Below are positions 31,237 to 41,995 of a DNA stretch of 64,000 nucleotides, one piece after another (within the stretch, counting starts at the first letter, position 1; each line of letters starts with the position of its first letter). The DNA lies in NCBI GenBank assembly GCA_003290165.1, contig QNQO01000606.1, positions 310,001 through 374,000 on the forward strand. The letters run 5' to 3'. The notes beneath the pieces are model-generated. The model did not search any database and had not been told where the DNA came from. It saw only the letters and a program-made list of their open reading frames with translations. The stretch is from Berberis thunbergii. Lineage: Eukaryota; Streptophyta; Magnoliopsida; Ranunculales; Berberidaceae. The position numbers and the translations under genes were made by a program.

Positions 31237-32533
31237 TATCCATTTCTTTGTCTTTTTCTCTACTCTTTCCATTTTGTCTAGTTTTTCCTCTCTTTTGATC
31301 TGCTTCTTCCATTTCTCAATTGATTTGGAGCTAGGGTTATTGAAAGTCCCCAATTTTCTTTGACTTAAGAATACGAGCAAGAGAGATCTAGTATGAGATA
31401 TATTGAGAGACCTTTGTTGCAAATCGCCTCCCTCTCTAGTCTCCATCGCACACAGAGAAGAGAACCACTGTCGACGCCAATCACATCCGCCGCACCACCG
31501 CCTTCGCCTGCTTCAGGTGAGTTCTTATCTGTTTGCAAATTCCAAGGAGGGAAAGGATCAGAGGAAGGTGTGGGATGGGGGAGGTGGAGAAGTAAGGTTG
31601 AGTTGAATCAGACTCCGAAGGTGGAGATTGGGACTACCGATTTGGTGAGTTGGTGAGAGGAAGAGTCATTGGAGGGAGATGACGATGTTGGATTAGGATT
31701 CAATACATATTTCAGGATGGAGAGAGTGGTGGTGTTTAAGTAAGAGTATTTCTCAATTTCTTAGTTTGGGTATGGATCCTTTTACATCATTTTATAAGAA
31801 ACTATTGGATTTAAGCATGATTTATGTAATTGTTCTTCTTTATTTGTATTATGGTTCTTGACATTCTTATCGTGCATTTAGATCTTACAGATGATGTTCT
31901 TCATATTCACTACATTGAGTATTTTTTGTTTGCAAAAATGTGGATTTGAATTATGGTTTTGATTCTGGTAATGGTATGTTGAATTTTGTTGTTGAAGAAT
32001 TATAATGGTTTCTTTTATTTGATTAGTTTTTGTTAGGACCAGTTAGTGGGCAATCAGCATTATCTCCCACTATAAGGATTCATACATAACATTGGAACAA
32101 TGTCGACGATATCTAGATTTGTGGGTGTTGTGGTTTCAGATCAATGGCTTCAGAGCAGGTCGAGCTTCGTATGCTTAAATCGAAGGCAAGTATCAGGATC
32201 CTCTTGTTAGTTACTTTATTTTCAAATTTTTTTCTTAATCCTTTTTGGTGAATGCTCTTATTAGTTCTAATTGTATTTTATTTTGAAATGAGAAATCTAT
32301 TCAATTAGAATTTTAGTGTTGAGGCGATTTAAGGATTATGTGCTCTCTTTTTTTCTTTTAGTTTATTTCGCTCAGAACTCAAGGCCAAAATGGCAGAGTC
32401 GTAGTAGGAGATTTGCCACCTGTAATGGCAAAGATGAAAGCTTTGCATGAGATGTTCACTGAGGAGGATATAAGAAAAATTTTGGGTGAGGCAACTCCAG
32501 ACATGTCCGAAGAGATCGAATTTGAAGCTTATC
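31237..32533 (+). pseudogene. fimbrin (actin-bundling protein) gene 5' fragment
   Basis: Fimbrin cross-links actin filaments through four calponin-homology domains that follow a short N-terminal EF-hand-like region. Only the N-terminal part is here. A pyrimidine-rich leader ends at a splice donor (CAGGTGAGT, intron 31517-32036). Exon 1 has ATG at 32100 and reads MSTISRFVGVVVSDQWLQS. A deletion of about 10 bp then shifts the frame into QVELRMLKSK, ending at 32185 before GCAAG. The next exon, 32362-32533, reads FISLRTQGQNGRVVVGDLPP, VMAKMKALHEMFTEEDIRKI and LGEATPDMSEEIEFEAYL, then TGA. This matches plant fimbrins closely. No calponin-homology domain follows; a satellite array begins instead. 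The lost frame and donor show it is dead. Confidence 0.8.
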
Positions 32534-32573
32534 TTTGAGTGAGTCTCTCTACCTTAGTATGTCTTTTACGTCA

Positions 32574-33305
32574 TTGGTTCGACGTACTAGTCAACCTGAA
32601 GTTCTTTATTTGAGTAAGTTGACTCATTTGTCCAACTTTTACCTCCTTGGTTCGACGTAGTAGTCAACCTGAAGTTCTTTATTTGAGTAAGTTGACTCGT
32701 TCGTCCAACTTTTACTTCGTTGGTTCGACGCACTAGTCAACCTGAAGTTTTTTATTTGAGTAAGTTGACTTGTTCGTCCAACTTTTACTTCATTGGTTCG
32801 ACGTACAAATCCACCCAAAGTTCTTTATTTGAGTAAGTTGACTCGTTCGTCCAACTTTTACATCATTGGTTCGACATATTAGTCCACCTGGAGTTTTTAT
32901 TTGAGTAAGTTGACTCGTTCGTCCAACTTTTACTTCGTTGGTTCGACGTACTAGTCAACCCGAAGTTCTTTATTTGAGTAAGTTGACTCGTTCGAGCAAC
33001 TTTTACTTTGTTGGTTCGACGTATTAGTCAACCCGAAGATCTTTATTTGAGTAGTTGACTCGTTCGTCCAACTTTTACTTCATTGGTTCGACGTATTAGT
33101 CCACCTGGAGTTTTTATTTGAGTAAGTTGACTCGTTCGTCCAACTTTTACTTCGTTGGTTCGACGTACTAGTCAACCCGAAGTTTTTTATTTGAGTAAGT
33201 TGACTCGTTCGAGCAACTTTTACTTCGTTGGTTCAACGTATTAGTCGACCCGAAGATCTTTATTTGAGTAGTTGACTCGTTCGTCCAACTTTTACTTCGT
33301 GGTTG
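32574..33305. repeat. 73-bp tandem repeat array (about 10 units)
   Basis: The landmark TTGGTTCGACGTACTAGTCA recurs every 72-73 bp at 32581, 32654, 32727, 32800, 32873, 32945, 33018, 33090, 33162 and 33235 (GAC position). Each unit also contains TTTATTTGAGTAAGTTGACT and an inverted pair AGTCAAC/GTTGACT. About 2.5 more units lie at 34260-34445. Confidence 0.9.
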
Positions 33306-34262
33306 ATAATACCATAAGTTTATTGTGTATATCTGTCTCGTGTCCCGATCTTTTTTGGCTTGATATGCTAGTTGCTCCATATTATTGATCTTTGATGCCT
33401 TGATTCTGTTTTTTACGCACAAGATGGGGATTTCGATCTTGTAGTTTTATTAATATTCTTTTCTCGGGTATTCTGACAAACCCTAGTGGTTGTTTTTTTT
33501 CAAAATGTTACGCTAGGTTGTAGAGTAATTTGCTTCGTCGTTCTGACCTTTGCTTGATTGATGTCGTTCCACGTGTTATTAGAGTTTTACGTCTTTGTTG
33601 CTTTGTTTTGCATCGTCTATGTCTTGAAGTCACCGGATTTGTTATTGGTTTAATTTATTTGTTTTGTCTGATCGTTCGTTGAATATGCTATAGTAGCTAA
33701 TGGACTCAGGGTGCTTTCTAATTTTGTAATTGAGCAGTGCTGAATTGCCTGATCATGCTCACATCATTGTCAAATTGTCCAATCATGCTCACATCAGCGC
33801 CAATTTGTCCAATCATGCTTGCATCAGCTCCAAATGCCAAGGTCTAATAGAATTTGTTGTTGTCAATTTCATCATTGGTAATACGGGTCAGGCTTGTATC
33901 TGTCAGTAGGATCTTCGAATCGTGTTAGTTGGCTGGTGCAAGCTTCTTCATCTTCTTTTGCCGTGAATCGATATATTGGTTTATTTGACGCATGGGCTTA
34001 TTTAGGCGCTACAATTCGGGTCCAATGTTCTGGAGTCTACCAATTGTGGGCTTATTGTTGTTTGGGCTTTGCTAGATTGGGCGTGCAATCAAACCTATTT
34101 TGCTATGTTGACGAGATTATCATGACACGCGTTCAGTACTGATTAGAAGACGGTTTGATGTATCATCAAGATACATTGATTTAATTTTATTCTTTAGTCA
34201 AGAATAAATTAATGCTTATAAACGAGAAATCTTAAACACCAAATGGTTTTTATTGATTTATT
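33230..34262. repeat. 1.13-kb tandem duplication, copy 1
   Basis: It runs from the last 73-bp units through TCTCGTGTCCCGATC, CAAACCCTAGTGGTTG, short CCAATCATGCT(C/T)ACATCA repeats and an LTR fragment to TTTTTATTGAT. The same order recurs about 1135 bp downstream. Confidence 0.8.
33986..34168 (-). repeat. LTR 5'-end fragment of the B family, minus orientation
   Basis: The rc starts TGATGATACATCAAACCGTC and runs about 183 bp, matching 24620-24798 (GGCGCTACAATTCGGGTCC landmark, CTACCAATTGTGGGCTTATT). The terminus is followed by AGATACATTGATTT, unrelated to an element interior. Confidence 0.7.
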
Positions 34263-34445
34263 TAAGTAAGTTGACTCGTTCGTCCAACTTTTACTTCGTT
34301 GGTTCGACGTACTAGTCAACCCGAAGTACTTTATTTGAGTAAGTTGACTGCTCGAACAACTTTTACTTCGTTGGCTCGACGTATTAGTCGACCTGAAGAT
34401 CTTTATTTGAGTAAGTTGACTCGTTCGTCCAACTTTTACTTCATG
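34260..34445. repeat. second block of the 73-bp satellite (about 2.5 units)
   Basis: Units begin at 34260, about 34309 (TTGGTTCGACGTACTAGTCA) and 34378 (TCGACGTATTAGTCGACC). The block separates the two 1.13-kb copies. Confidence 0.85.
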
Positions 34446-35395
34446 ATTGATCATACCAGAAGTTTATTGTGTATATTTGTCTCGTGTCCCGATCTTTTTT
34501 GGCTTGATATGCTGGTTGCTCCATATTAGCGATCTTTGATGCCTTGATTCTTTTTTTACGCGCAAGATGGGGATTTCGAACTTGTAGTTTTATTGATATT
34601 CCCTTCTCGGGTATTCTGACAAACCCTAGTGGTTATTTTTTTTTCAAAATGTTATGCTAGGTTGTAGAGTAGTTTGCTTCGTCTTCTGACTTTTGCTTGA
34701 TTGATGTCGTTCCTCGTGTTGTTAAAGCTTTACGTCTTTGTTGCTTTGTTTTGCATCGTTTATGTCTTGAAGTCACCGAATTTGTTATTGGTTTAATTTA
34801 TTTGTTTTGTCTCATCATTCGTTGAATATGCTTTAGTAGCTAATGGACTAGAGGTGCTTTCTAATTTAGCAGTGCTGAATTGCCCGATCATGCTCACATC
34901 ATTGCCAACTTTCCAATCATGCTTACATCAGCGCAATTTGTCCAATCATGCTTGCATCAGCTCCAAATGCCAAGGTCTAATAGAATTTGTTGTTGTCAAT
35001 TTCATCGTTGGTAATACGAGTCAGGCTTGCATATGTCAGTAGGATCTTCGAATCGTGTTAGTTGGCTGGTGCAAGCTTCTTTATCTTCTTTTGCCGTGAA
35101 TCGGTATATTGGTTTATCTAACGTATGGGCTTATTAAGGCGCTACAATTCGGGTCCAATGTTTTGGAGTCTGCCAATTGTGAGCTTATTGTTGTTTGGGC
35201 TTTGCTAGATTGAGCGTGCAATCAGACCTGTTTTGCTACGTTGACGAGATTATCACGACACGCGTTCAGTACTGATTAGAAAACGGTTTGATGTATCATC
35301 AAGATACATTTATTTATTTTTATTCTTTAGTCAAGAATAAATTAATGCTTATAAACGAGAAATCTTAACCACCAAATGGTTTTTATTGATAAAAA
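34376..35395. repeat. 1.13-kb tandem duplication, copy 2
   Basis: Repeats 33230-34262 at an offset of about 1135 bp, with scattered substitutions and small indels, down to the shared AAATGGTTTTTATTGAT end. Confidence 0.8.
35118..35301 (-). repeat. duplicated LTR 5'-end fragment of the B family
   Basis: Same LTR segment as 33986-34168, carried along in the 1.13-kb duplication. It ends at rc TGATGATACATC (35301). Confidence 0.7.
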
Positions 35396-36781
35396 TGTTA
35401 AGCCGTTATTACATATTTAAGGTAAGTGCAACAAAGTCAAAATATTCCAAAATATTGGTGCAACTGAGCCAAATAGTCAGGTATACATAGCAACTCCCTA
35501 AGTTTACAACCACTTTTTAGGAATTAATTTGCAATACATAAAACACATAGGCATGCATGTAATTATATTCTTTAAGGTGTATGAGCATCTCCAATAGCCA
35601 TGAGTTTCTTATCTAGGCGGCAACATTTAGCTAGTGAATGACGAAAAACCATGCACCAAGAGAATATTAAATACCCATATCCTTGGTGGCATACGGAGTT
35701 TTCAGGGAGTTTCAATTAACTATTATTAAATGTAGCTAGTCATTTTGGGTTCTTAAATTTTTATTTAATATTTTATTTTGTAAGCTTCACTCACATTTTA
35801 TATTTTAACCAATTTTAAATTATGAATCTTACCGACTTCGAAGATGAGAAAATAAAATACAAGATAATATAAATTTAGAGATTCTCACATTGAGGAGATG
35901 CTCTAAATGTTAAAAACCCTACTCCCTAAAGCATATAATGTCCATTCTTTATTTTATATTTTCATGTTTGTTATGTCTGCCAAACACAGATGAGCAACAT
36001 CTCATGGATGAGTAGATCCCTAAACCAGTTGAGAATGTGTAAACATACTTGGAGAAGCAGGCACATTGTCGAATTAGATTTTAGGTGAAAGGAGCAAGAA
36101 GGTAGGTATGAAGTTCTAAAATTACTAATTAACATTTGGAGGAGAATCTTAGTAGTCAATTTGTCATTCTAATTAGATTGGATTTTTGTGGATTAGGTTC
36201 AACTTACTCTCACCATCTAGACTACCAACTACCTTTCAAATCGAAACTATATATTATCATATTAACCTGATCCATGTTTTCTCATCACTGGAACCCTACA
36301 TGCATATTTTCTAATTAGAACTGTGACATCTAAGTAAAATAATATATGTAGATACAGATTATGGAGAGAAGAAAAGAAAAACCATTCTTTAAGGCCTCTC
36401 AATGGGAATGGAGAGAACTTATAATTGAAGTGGGAGCTGGTATGGACACCCATTAGAGCTACATCAGATGTTGACCTATATCACGAGGCATAGATCCCAA
36501 GAGATGGGTCTCTTGCAAGACGGGTATTTTCTTCCTGCCTGCTTTTTCCACACAAAATTTTGACAAAAATTTCATTGCTGGTACAATAGAGTCAGGGTGT
36601 TATCAAATTGAAAGTTGTATATGCTGTGTGAGACTCAAATCTCTAACGGTCAATCATCAAATGAATTATTAATAGTGAACTTATCATTTGAAATCAAACA
36701 AACTCTTGAGTCAAAGTTCATATTATGGGAAGGACAACATAGTTCCATATCACCTCAATAAGCAAGTACAATTCTAGTCGG
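35396..36781. other. AT-rich spacer, nothing recognised
   Basis: Short frames only. No transposon ends or gene fragments are evident. Confidence 0.5.
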
Positions 36782-36929
36782 CCTTGTTTGCTGGTCTCTT
36801 TTGAGCATTTTTTTGGTTTTTTTATAATTTCATCAATTTTATAATTGGTGTTTGTGGTTGTGTTTTAAAGATAAGGGTAAAAGTGTAAAAAAATTCAAAA
36901 AAAAACTCAAAAGAGGCTAGCAAACAAGG
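36782..36929. mobile_element. 148-bp MITE
   Basis: Inverted ends CCTTGTTTGCTGGTCTCTTT and rc CCTTGTTTGCTAGCCTCTTT pair with two mismatches over 24 bp. The interior is AT-rich, with GTTTTAAAGATAAGGGTAAA. A related copy lies inverted at about 37896-38050. No clear target duplication. Confidence 0.65.
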
Positions 36930-37126
36930 TTGGCTAGACTTACTCCCTGAATAAGAGATGCATTTCATCTAGTCTTTGTACCGAAATCAGCCAAGAAATT
37001 ATGCATGTCTCCATTAATTGCCATTACAGTGATTACAAATATTACACGATATCAACATCGGTTGCTAAATTATGTCATTGATCTGGTTACAAATAACTAA
37101 TGGCCTAACTAACTTGCGGTCTCAAT

Positions 37127-37828
37127 TAGGGGTGGACATCTCATTCCGCGATCCCGATCATGTTCCAGTTTGATCTCGTCTCGTCCCAATTTTTGGGTTC
37201 TTTTGGGATTGATCAAACTCATTCCAATCCCATCCCGATATAGAGTGGGATGGGATCGGAATGGAGATTTTAATCCCGCCTATCCCGCCCCGTCCCGAAC
37301 TTATTTATTTATTATTAATTTTCAACAAACTACTCTTCTAAAGAATATTTAAGATGTGTTTAAATTAAATCAAACATCTTCTATTTGAAAACTTGTTGAT
37401 GTAGTACTCTTTGTTTAGATAGAAACTTAAGTTTTGATATTTTAGGTCAAATAGAACCATAAAAATTTATACTTTTTCACATTTTAAATTGGTTATAGGA
37501 CAATTATTTTTGAAGATATTAAATTCAAATGACGGTTTGTTTTAGTTTTGCACTATGAGTTATATGTACAACTATTGGTTAGTGTATCATACAAAAGATG
37601 TTTAACATAAAAAAAAATATTATATGTTCATTGGTCTATAAATTTTACATGACACATAAATTTAGCATTATTAGTGTGTGATGAATTCTTTTATATTTTT
37701 CATTAGAAGACTATTTAGTACAAGCTCATCTCGAACCAGTTTAGGATGAGATAAGGTTTATCTCGAACGAACAGGATGGGATAGGGATGAGGTTCGTCTC
37801 GTCCCATCCGATTTCTTGCCCACCACTA
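37127..37828. mobile_element. non-autonomous hAT-like element, 702 bp
   Basis: Ends are TAGGGGTGGACA and its inverted partner TTGCCCACCACTA. Outside lie GTCTCAAT (37119-37126) and ATCTCAAA (37829-37836), matching 6 of 8, as a decayed 8-bp hAT target duplication would. Each subterminal region holds clusters of TCCCGATC/GGGATGGGA type repeats, some in inverted order. No transposase frame. Confidence 0.55.
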
Positions 37829-37895
37829 ATCTCAAAACTTGATTCATTATTCAACGATACACCCCATTAAACATTGAGGAACGAGTAGGTGTAGG

Positions 37896-38050
37896 GAGCC
37901 TTGTTTGTGGGTTTTTTATGCCTTTTTTTATTTTTTACACTTTTTACCGCTTATCTTTAAAACACAACCATAAACATTATTCATAAAATAGGTAAAAGTG
38001 TCAAAAACAATTCGTAGAGACAAAAAAAATGACTCCCCAACAAAACTCTC
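37896..38050. mobile_element. MITE related to 36782-36929, opposite orientation
   Basis: It contains TTATCTTTAAAACACAACCA, the reverse complement of the core of the first MITE, and similar ends (AGCCTTGTTTGTGGGTTTTT, rc end AGTTTTGTTGGGGAGTC). The copy is more diverged. Confidence 0.5.
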
Positions 38051-38826
38051 TAGAATTGTTGCTGAGAAACACACACACACACACACATATATATATATTA
38101 TTTATTTATTTATTTTTATTTTTTTTGCTGAGAAACATATATGTTATGATACAAAATTTAGTATTTGGGCCTAGTTACATCAGGGGCACTTGACATAGCG
38201 TGGTGCTTACTTTGACTACTCTTGGCACCATTTCAATGCGGCCTATAGGTTGTGATAAAATGAATGAAAATAAAAATTTTAATCCCATGATATATACCGA
38301 AGATTTCTCAATAAAAGTCGAATTTATTGCAAATATTTCATCAAAATTGCAATTCATGCATCCTAATATTTTTCACCTGATTTTCCAAAATGAATGACAA
38401 TAATGTTGCGAGAGTCATAGTACAACAATTCTTGGTAGTCAAGCCAACTAGTTATTTTTTTGTCAGGTTTGGATTTTTTTTTATAATTTTATCCTTACTA
38501 TTTTTTAAAGAAAATGTGTAAAATTATTATAAAAAAAAAATGGCTGATTGGCTTGGCCAAACTGGTCACAGTAATAAATCACCAGCGACAAACAACCAGG
38601 TGACTGACTAACTTCCTCACGTCAAAATTCAGCGATGGCATATTTGTCATCGCATCAGCTTGACAAAGAAGCTCTGCTTTCTAGAGTGGTCTGCTTCCAT
38701 CAACTACTCCATTCATAACGTCGTTAATTACCAAAAGCTCTCCCATCAGTCATCAACAGTTGATAATATTCGAAACCAAAAGCTCTCTCTATCTTTATCT
38801 CTTTATCTCTGAAAATCCATCCATCC
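38051..38826. other. upstream region of the receptor-kinase gene
   Basis: It starts with an (AC)n(AT)n microsatellite at 38069-38099. The last ~70 bases before 38827 are pyrimidine-rich (CTCTCTCTATCTTTATCTCT), like a plant leader and Y-patch. I see no certain TATA box. A short minus-strand frame in 38175-38357 has no known product. Confidence 0.45.
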
Positions 38827-38847
38827 ATGGCAATGGTGCAGAACTGA
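38827..38847 (+). promoter_or_regulatory. upstream ORF 1 (6 codons) of the receptor-kinase gene
   Basis: ATG GCA ATG GTG CAG AAC TGA ends 13 bases before the main ATG at 38861. Whether it lies in the transcript is not known. If it does, ribosomes would have to reinitiate or leak past it. Confidence 0.5.
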
Positions 38848-38855
38848 GAACGTAA

Positions 38856-38876
38856 ATGATATGGAGCGTCACCTGA
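38856..38876 (+). promoter_or_regulatory. upstream ORF 2, overlapping the main start
   Basis: ATG at 38856 opens a six-codon frame (ATATGGAGCGTCACC then TGA at 38874-38876) that overlaps the main ATG (38861) in another frame. It has weak start context (TAAATGA). Confidence 0.45.
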
Positions 38877-41041
38877 AGCTTCTGCTGGTTTTTACTCTCT
38901 TTGCTTTCGCAGATTCGTTGTCGTCACCGTCGACATGTAACACCACAGACTATCATTATATTGCAAAGGCCTTCACTTCTGTCTTTAATTTCAACATCTC
39001 CTTGCTTAAATCTGGTAATAAGAGCTGCCCAAATCCTCCAGTTAACCAAATCAAGCTCCCATCCAGAAATTTGGCTGGAAGTGTCTCATGGGTGTTCCTC
39101 AAAAACCTCTCCAATTTGCACTTTATTGATCTCTCCGGAAATTCTCTGCAAGGCTTAATTCCTATTAGCTTCTGGTCCATACCCACCCTTGTTAAAGTAA
39201 ATCTCTCCATGAATCGACTTGGTGGAACTCTTGCTTGCGAACCCAATTCGACTTCTTCCATTCAAAACCTGAATCTCTCAGACAACAGGTTCACTGCCTC
39301 TGTTAGTCTTTCTGGGTTTTCGAAACTCATAAGTCTCGACCTTGCACGTAATCATTTGAAGGTTTTCCCTTCTGGAGTTCAAAACTTGACGAAGCTCGAG
39401 CATCTGAGCCTCTCAGGTTGCAAAATTTCAGCAAGTTTGAAGCCCATCTCGACTCTTTCATCATTGAATTATCTCGACCTCTCTAATAACAACTTGAGCG
39501 GTTCGTTTCCTTCTGATTTTCCTCCTCTTACAAATCTCAAATTCTTAAACGTCTCTTTGAATAATTTTACTGGACTAGTACAGCCAGATAAACTGCAGAA
39601 ATTCGGGAAATCTGCCTTCATTCAAGCTGGGATTCTTAACACATCTAAGAAAGCTCACAAAAGTAGTCCAGTTGCTCCATCTCATTCCAGCATCCCACCT
39701 TCCAAATCCCAAATCAAACACCAACCCAGTGTCAAATCTCATGAAACAAAGAAAACGAAATCGACAAACAAAGGTCTGATACTGGGTTTAGCGATTTCAT
39801 CAGCACTCATCATCCTTGGGATCGCTACTTGTGCTTGCTGTGTGCATAGAAGAAGACGAACTGCCCAGAGGAGGAAGAGATGGGCGATTTCAAAACCGAG
39901 CCAGTTACCAATTCGAATCGACAAATCTGGTCCCTTTTTGTTCGAAACCGAGTCACGAACATGGATAGCGGACATCAAAGAACCATCATCTGCACCAGTT
40001 GTGATATTCGAGAAACCTTTGTTTAACCTGACTTTTACGGACCTGATTGTAGCCACGTGTCACTTCGGCAAGGAATCTCAACTTGCAGAGGGAAGAAGTG
40101 GGCCCATTTATAGAGCAGTTTTGCCAGGAGAGGTCCACGTGGTGATTAAGGTGTTGGAGAAAATCAAAGATGTCGAACGCGAAGATGCTGTCGCCATGTT
40201 TGAAGATCTCTCTCGAGTTAAACACACCAATGTGTTGCCTCTCTCTGGCTACTGTATTGCAGGTTGGTTGGTCATCAACATTTATTATTTGATGCTTCAG
40301 TTGTTTTGGAATTTAATGACTTCACGGGTTAAACATGTTTGATCATTTAATTTGGGAAAAATTTAGGGTGCCTGGTGGTATACCTGATCACTATTGGGGT
40401 AAATTGTTTTTGTATTCACAGGGAAAGAGAAGTTGCTATTGTACGAGTTCATGGTGAATGGAGATTTGCACAGGTTTTTACATGAGCTTCCAACAGCAGA
40501 AACCAACGTGGAAGATTGGAGCATGGACACCTGGGAGAATTTGAACGACGGACTCAATGGGTCCAACGAATCTGAAAGCTTAATGTGGCGAATGCGCCAC
40601 CGTATTGCGGTGGGGATAGCTCGTGGGTTGGCTTATCTGCACCACGGAGGGTCCAAGCCCATTGTCCACGGCCAACTAGTCCCCTCCAACATTCTACTTG
40701 ACGATGATTTGGAGCCTAAAATCGCTGGATTCGGCTTACGTGGTGAAAATGAAGAAGTGGAGACCACCACCACGGAAGGTGACGTGTATAATTTTGGTGT
40801 GGTTTTGATAGAGTTGCTGACGGGGATGACATGCAAGGAGGAGACGGTGAGTTGGGTGCGACGGTTGGTGAAGGAGGGGAAAGGAGCGGAGGCATTGGAT
40901 CGGAGGCTGAGACTCGGTGGAGAATCGGTAAGTGAAATGGTGGAGTGTGTACGAGTTGGGTATTTGTGTACGGCTGAGTCACCTTTGAAAAGACCCACCA
41001 TGCAACAAGTCGTGGGCCTTCTGAAAGATTTACATACATAG
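38861..41041 (+). CDS. LRR receptor-like kinase, CaMRLK/MEE62-type, predicted pseudokinase
   Basis: Two exons, 38861-40262 and 40422-41041, join through a GT-AG intron (40263-40421, 159 bp) into 673 codons: [17 protein letters not shown] crosses the junction. Residues 1-20 are a signal peptide ([20 protein letters not shown]). About seven LRRs span 82-245 with many N-x-S/T sites. A Ser/Lys-rich juxtamembrane stretch leads to a membrane segment at about 305-328, then a basic stop-transfer run. The kinase-like domain occupies about 390-673. The glycine loop is EGRSGPIY and the VAIK Lys is K430. The HRD motif is HGQ (Q552) and DFG is GFG (G570), so catalytic and metal-binding aspartates are missing. 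[15 protein letters not shown] and the terminal RPTM are intact. Length and layout fit Arabidopsis CaMRLK (At5g45800, about 666 aa), a plasma-membrane calmodulin-binding receptor. It likely signals by binding partners. No frame damage is seen. Confidence 0.9.
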
Positions 41042-41995
41042 TAATACTACTTTGGCTGATGTTTGAAGTTTGAGTGATCGATCTGTTTTAACACCGTTTC
41101 TTACTCTTGCTTCCAAAATTCAGCAATGTCTTCAGGTCTTCTCTATTATATAATCATTTTGTAATGCTTTCTATTTATTAACTTAGAATTTGGAGTAGGT
41201 CCACTGTTGATTACTGATTATAATAGAAAAAAGAGGAATTTTGAGACAATTACTAGTTCTAATCAAGAGAAAGAAAGAAAAAAACGAGATTAATAATAAT
41301 TATGTTAGGATTATAATAATAGAAAGGTGTGTGACTTGTGATTTATTTGATTAATGAGGGTGTTGAGGTCAAAGGCAATGTAAATGATATCCTCATTTCT
41401 TTTAGTTTAAGTCGCTTTAAATTATGGAATAAGTGTGGGAGGAAAGTGAGAGTCTCTTTGGTCATCAGAATCCCACTAATTGCTTGTCTCTTCTACGTGA
41501 GGGGATTCATCAATTCCTACTGTTTTTTCTTTCCAATCTTTCTTTTGGTCATCTATGCTACCTCCTTTGAATCTTGTAAAGAAGAAAAAAGAGAAAACTG
41601 AGAAAAGTATAAGATGCTTAAAGAGTTCAGAATTGGTGGGTCTCTAGTGTCTCTCTGCTCCCAATCATTATTCCCCAACTCTTTTTTGCATGGAGCATTG
41701 CTCACGTCCAAATTCTACCACTGGACCACTAAACTTGATCTTGATATGGTTAGCCAGTATTAATAGGATACATTGGGTTGGACTTGGACCATATGGTTAC
41801 TTGAAATTTCAAAACACGATCCATACATAAACAACCACACTTCATCTCAAGATTTTCTTCACCGTCATTTCAGAAACGCCTTGTCAACCATGACAAAACT
41901 ACTTAATTAGTTTACTACTTTTGTATGTTCTAGGGTATTTCTAACTATTGGTTTTCTACTTTTGAATGTTCATAGGGTATTTCTCGTACCGTTTG
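41042..41995. other. 3' flank of the receptor-kinase gene
   Basis: AT-rich 3' UTR and spacer. An 87-codon frame at 41338-41601 has no known product and looks accidental. No terminator-type or repeat structure is seen. Confidence 0.45.

Larger units (their letters stand above)
28847..31622. repeat. 1.8-kb direct duplication, copy 2, interrupted by a TRIM
   Basis: Copy 2 abuts copy 1 with no spacer. It contains the retroelement insertion at 30272-31231, absent from copy 1, and otherwise differs by scattered substitutions and small indels. Confidence 0.85.

Noticed and set aside
32574..33305. CRISPR-like regular spacing
   Set aside because: The 73-bp units are contiguous repeats with no unique spacers and no cas genes, in a plant nuclear context.
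41338..41601. 87-codon frame downstream of the receptor-kinase gene
   Set aside because: Membrane-like composition arises from AT-rich DNA; no homology recognised and no independent evidence of a gene.
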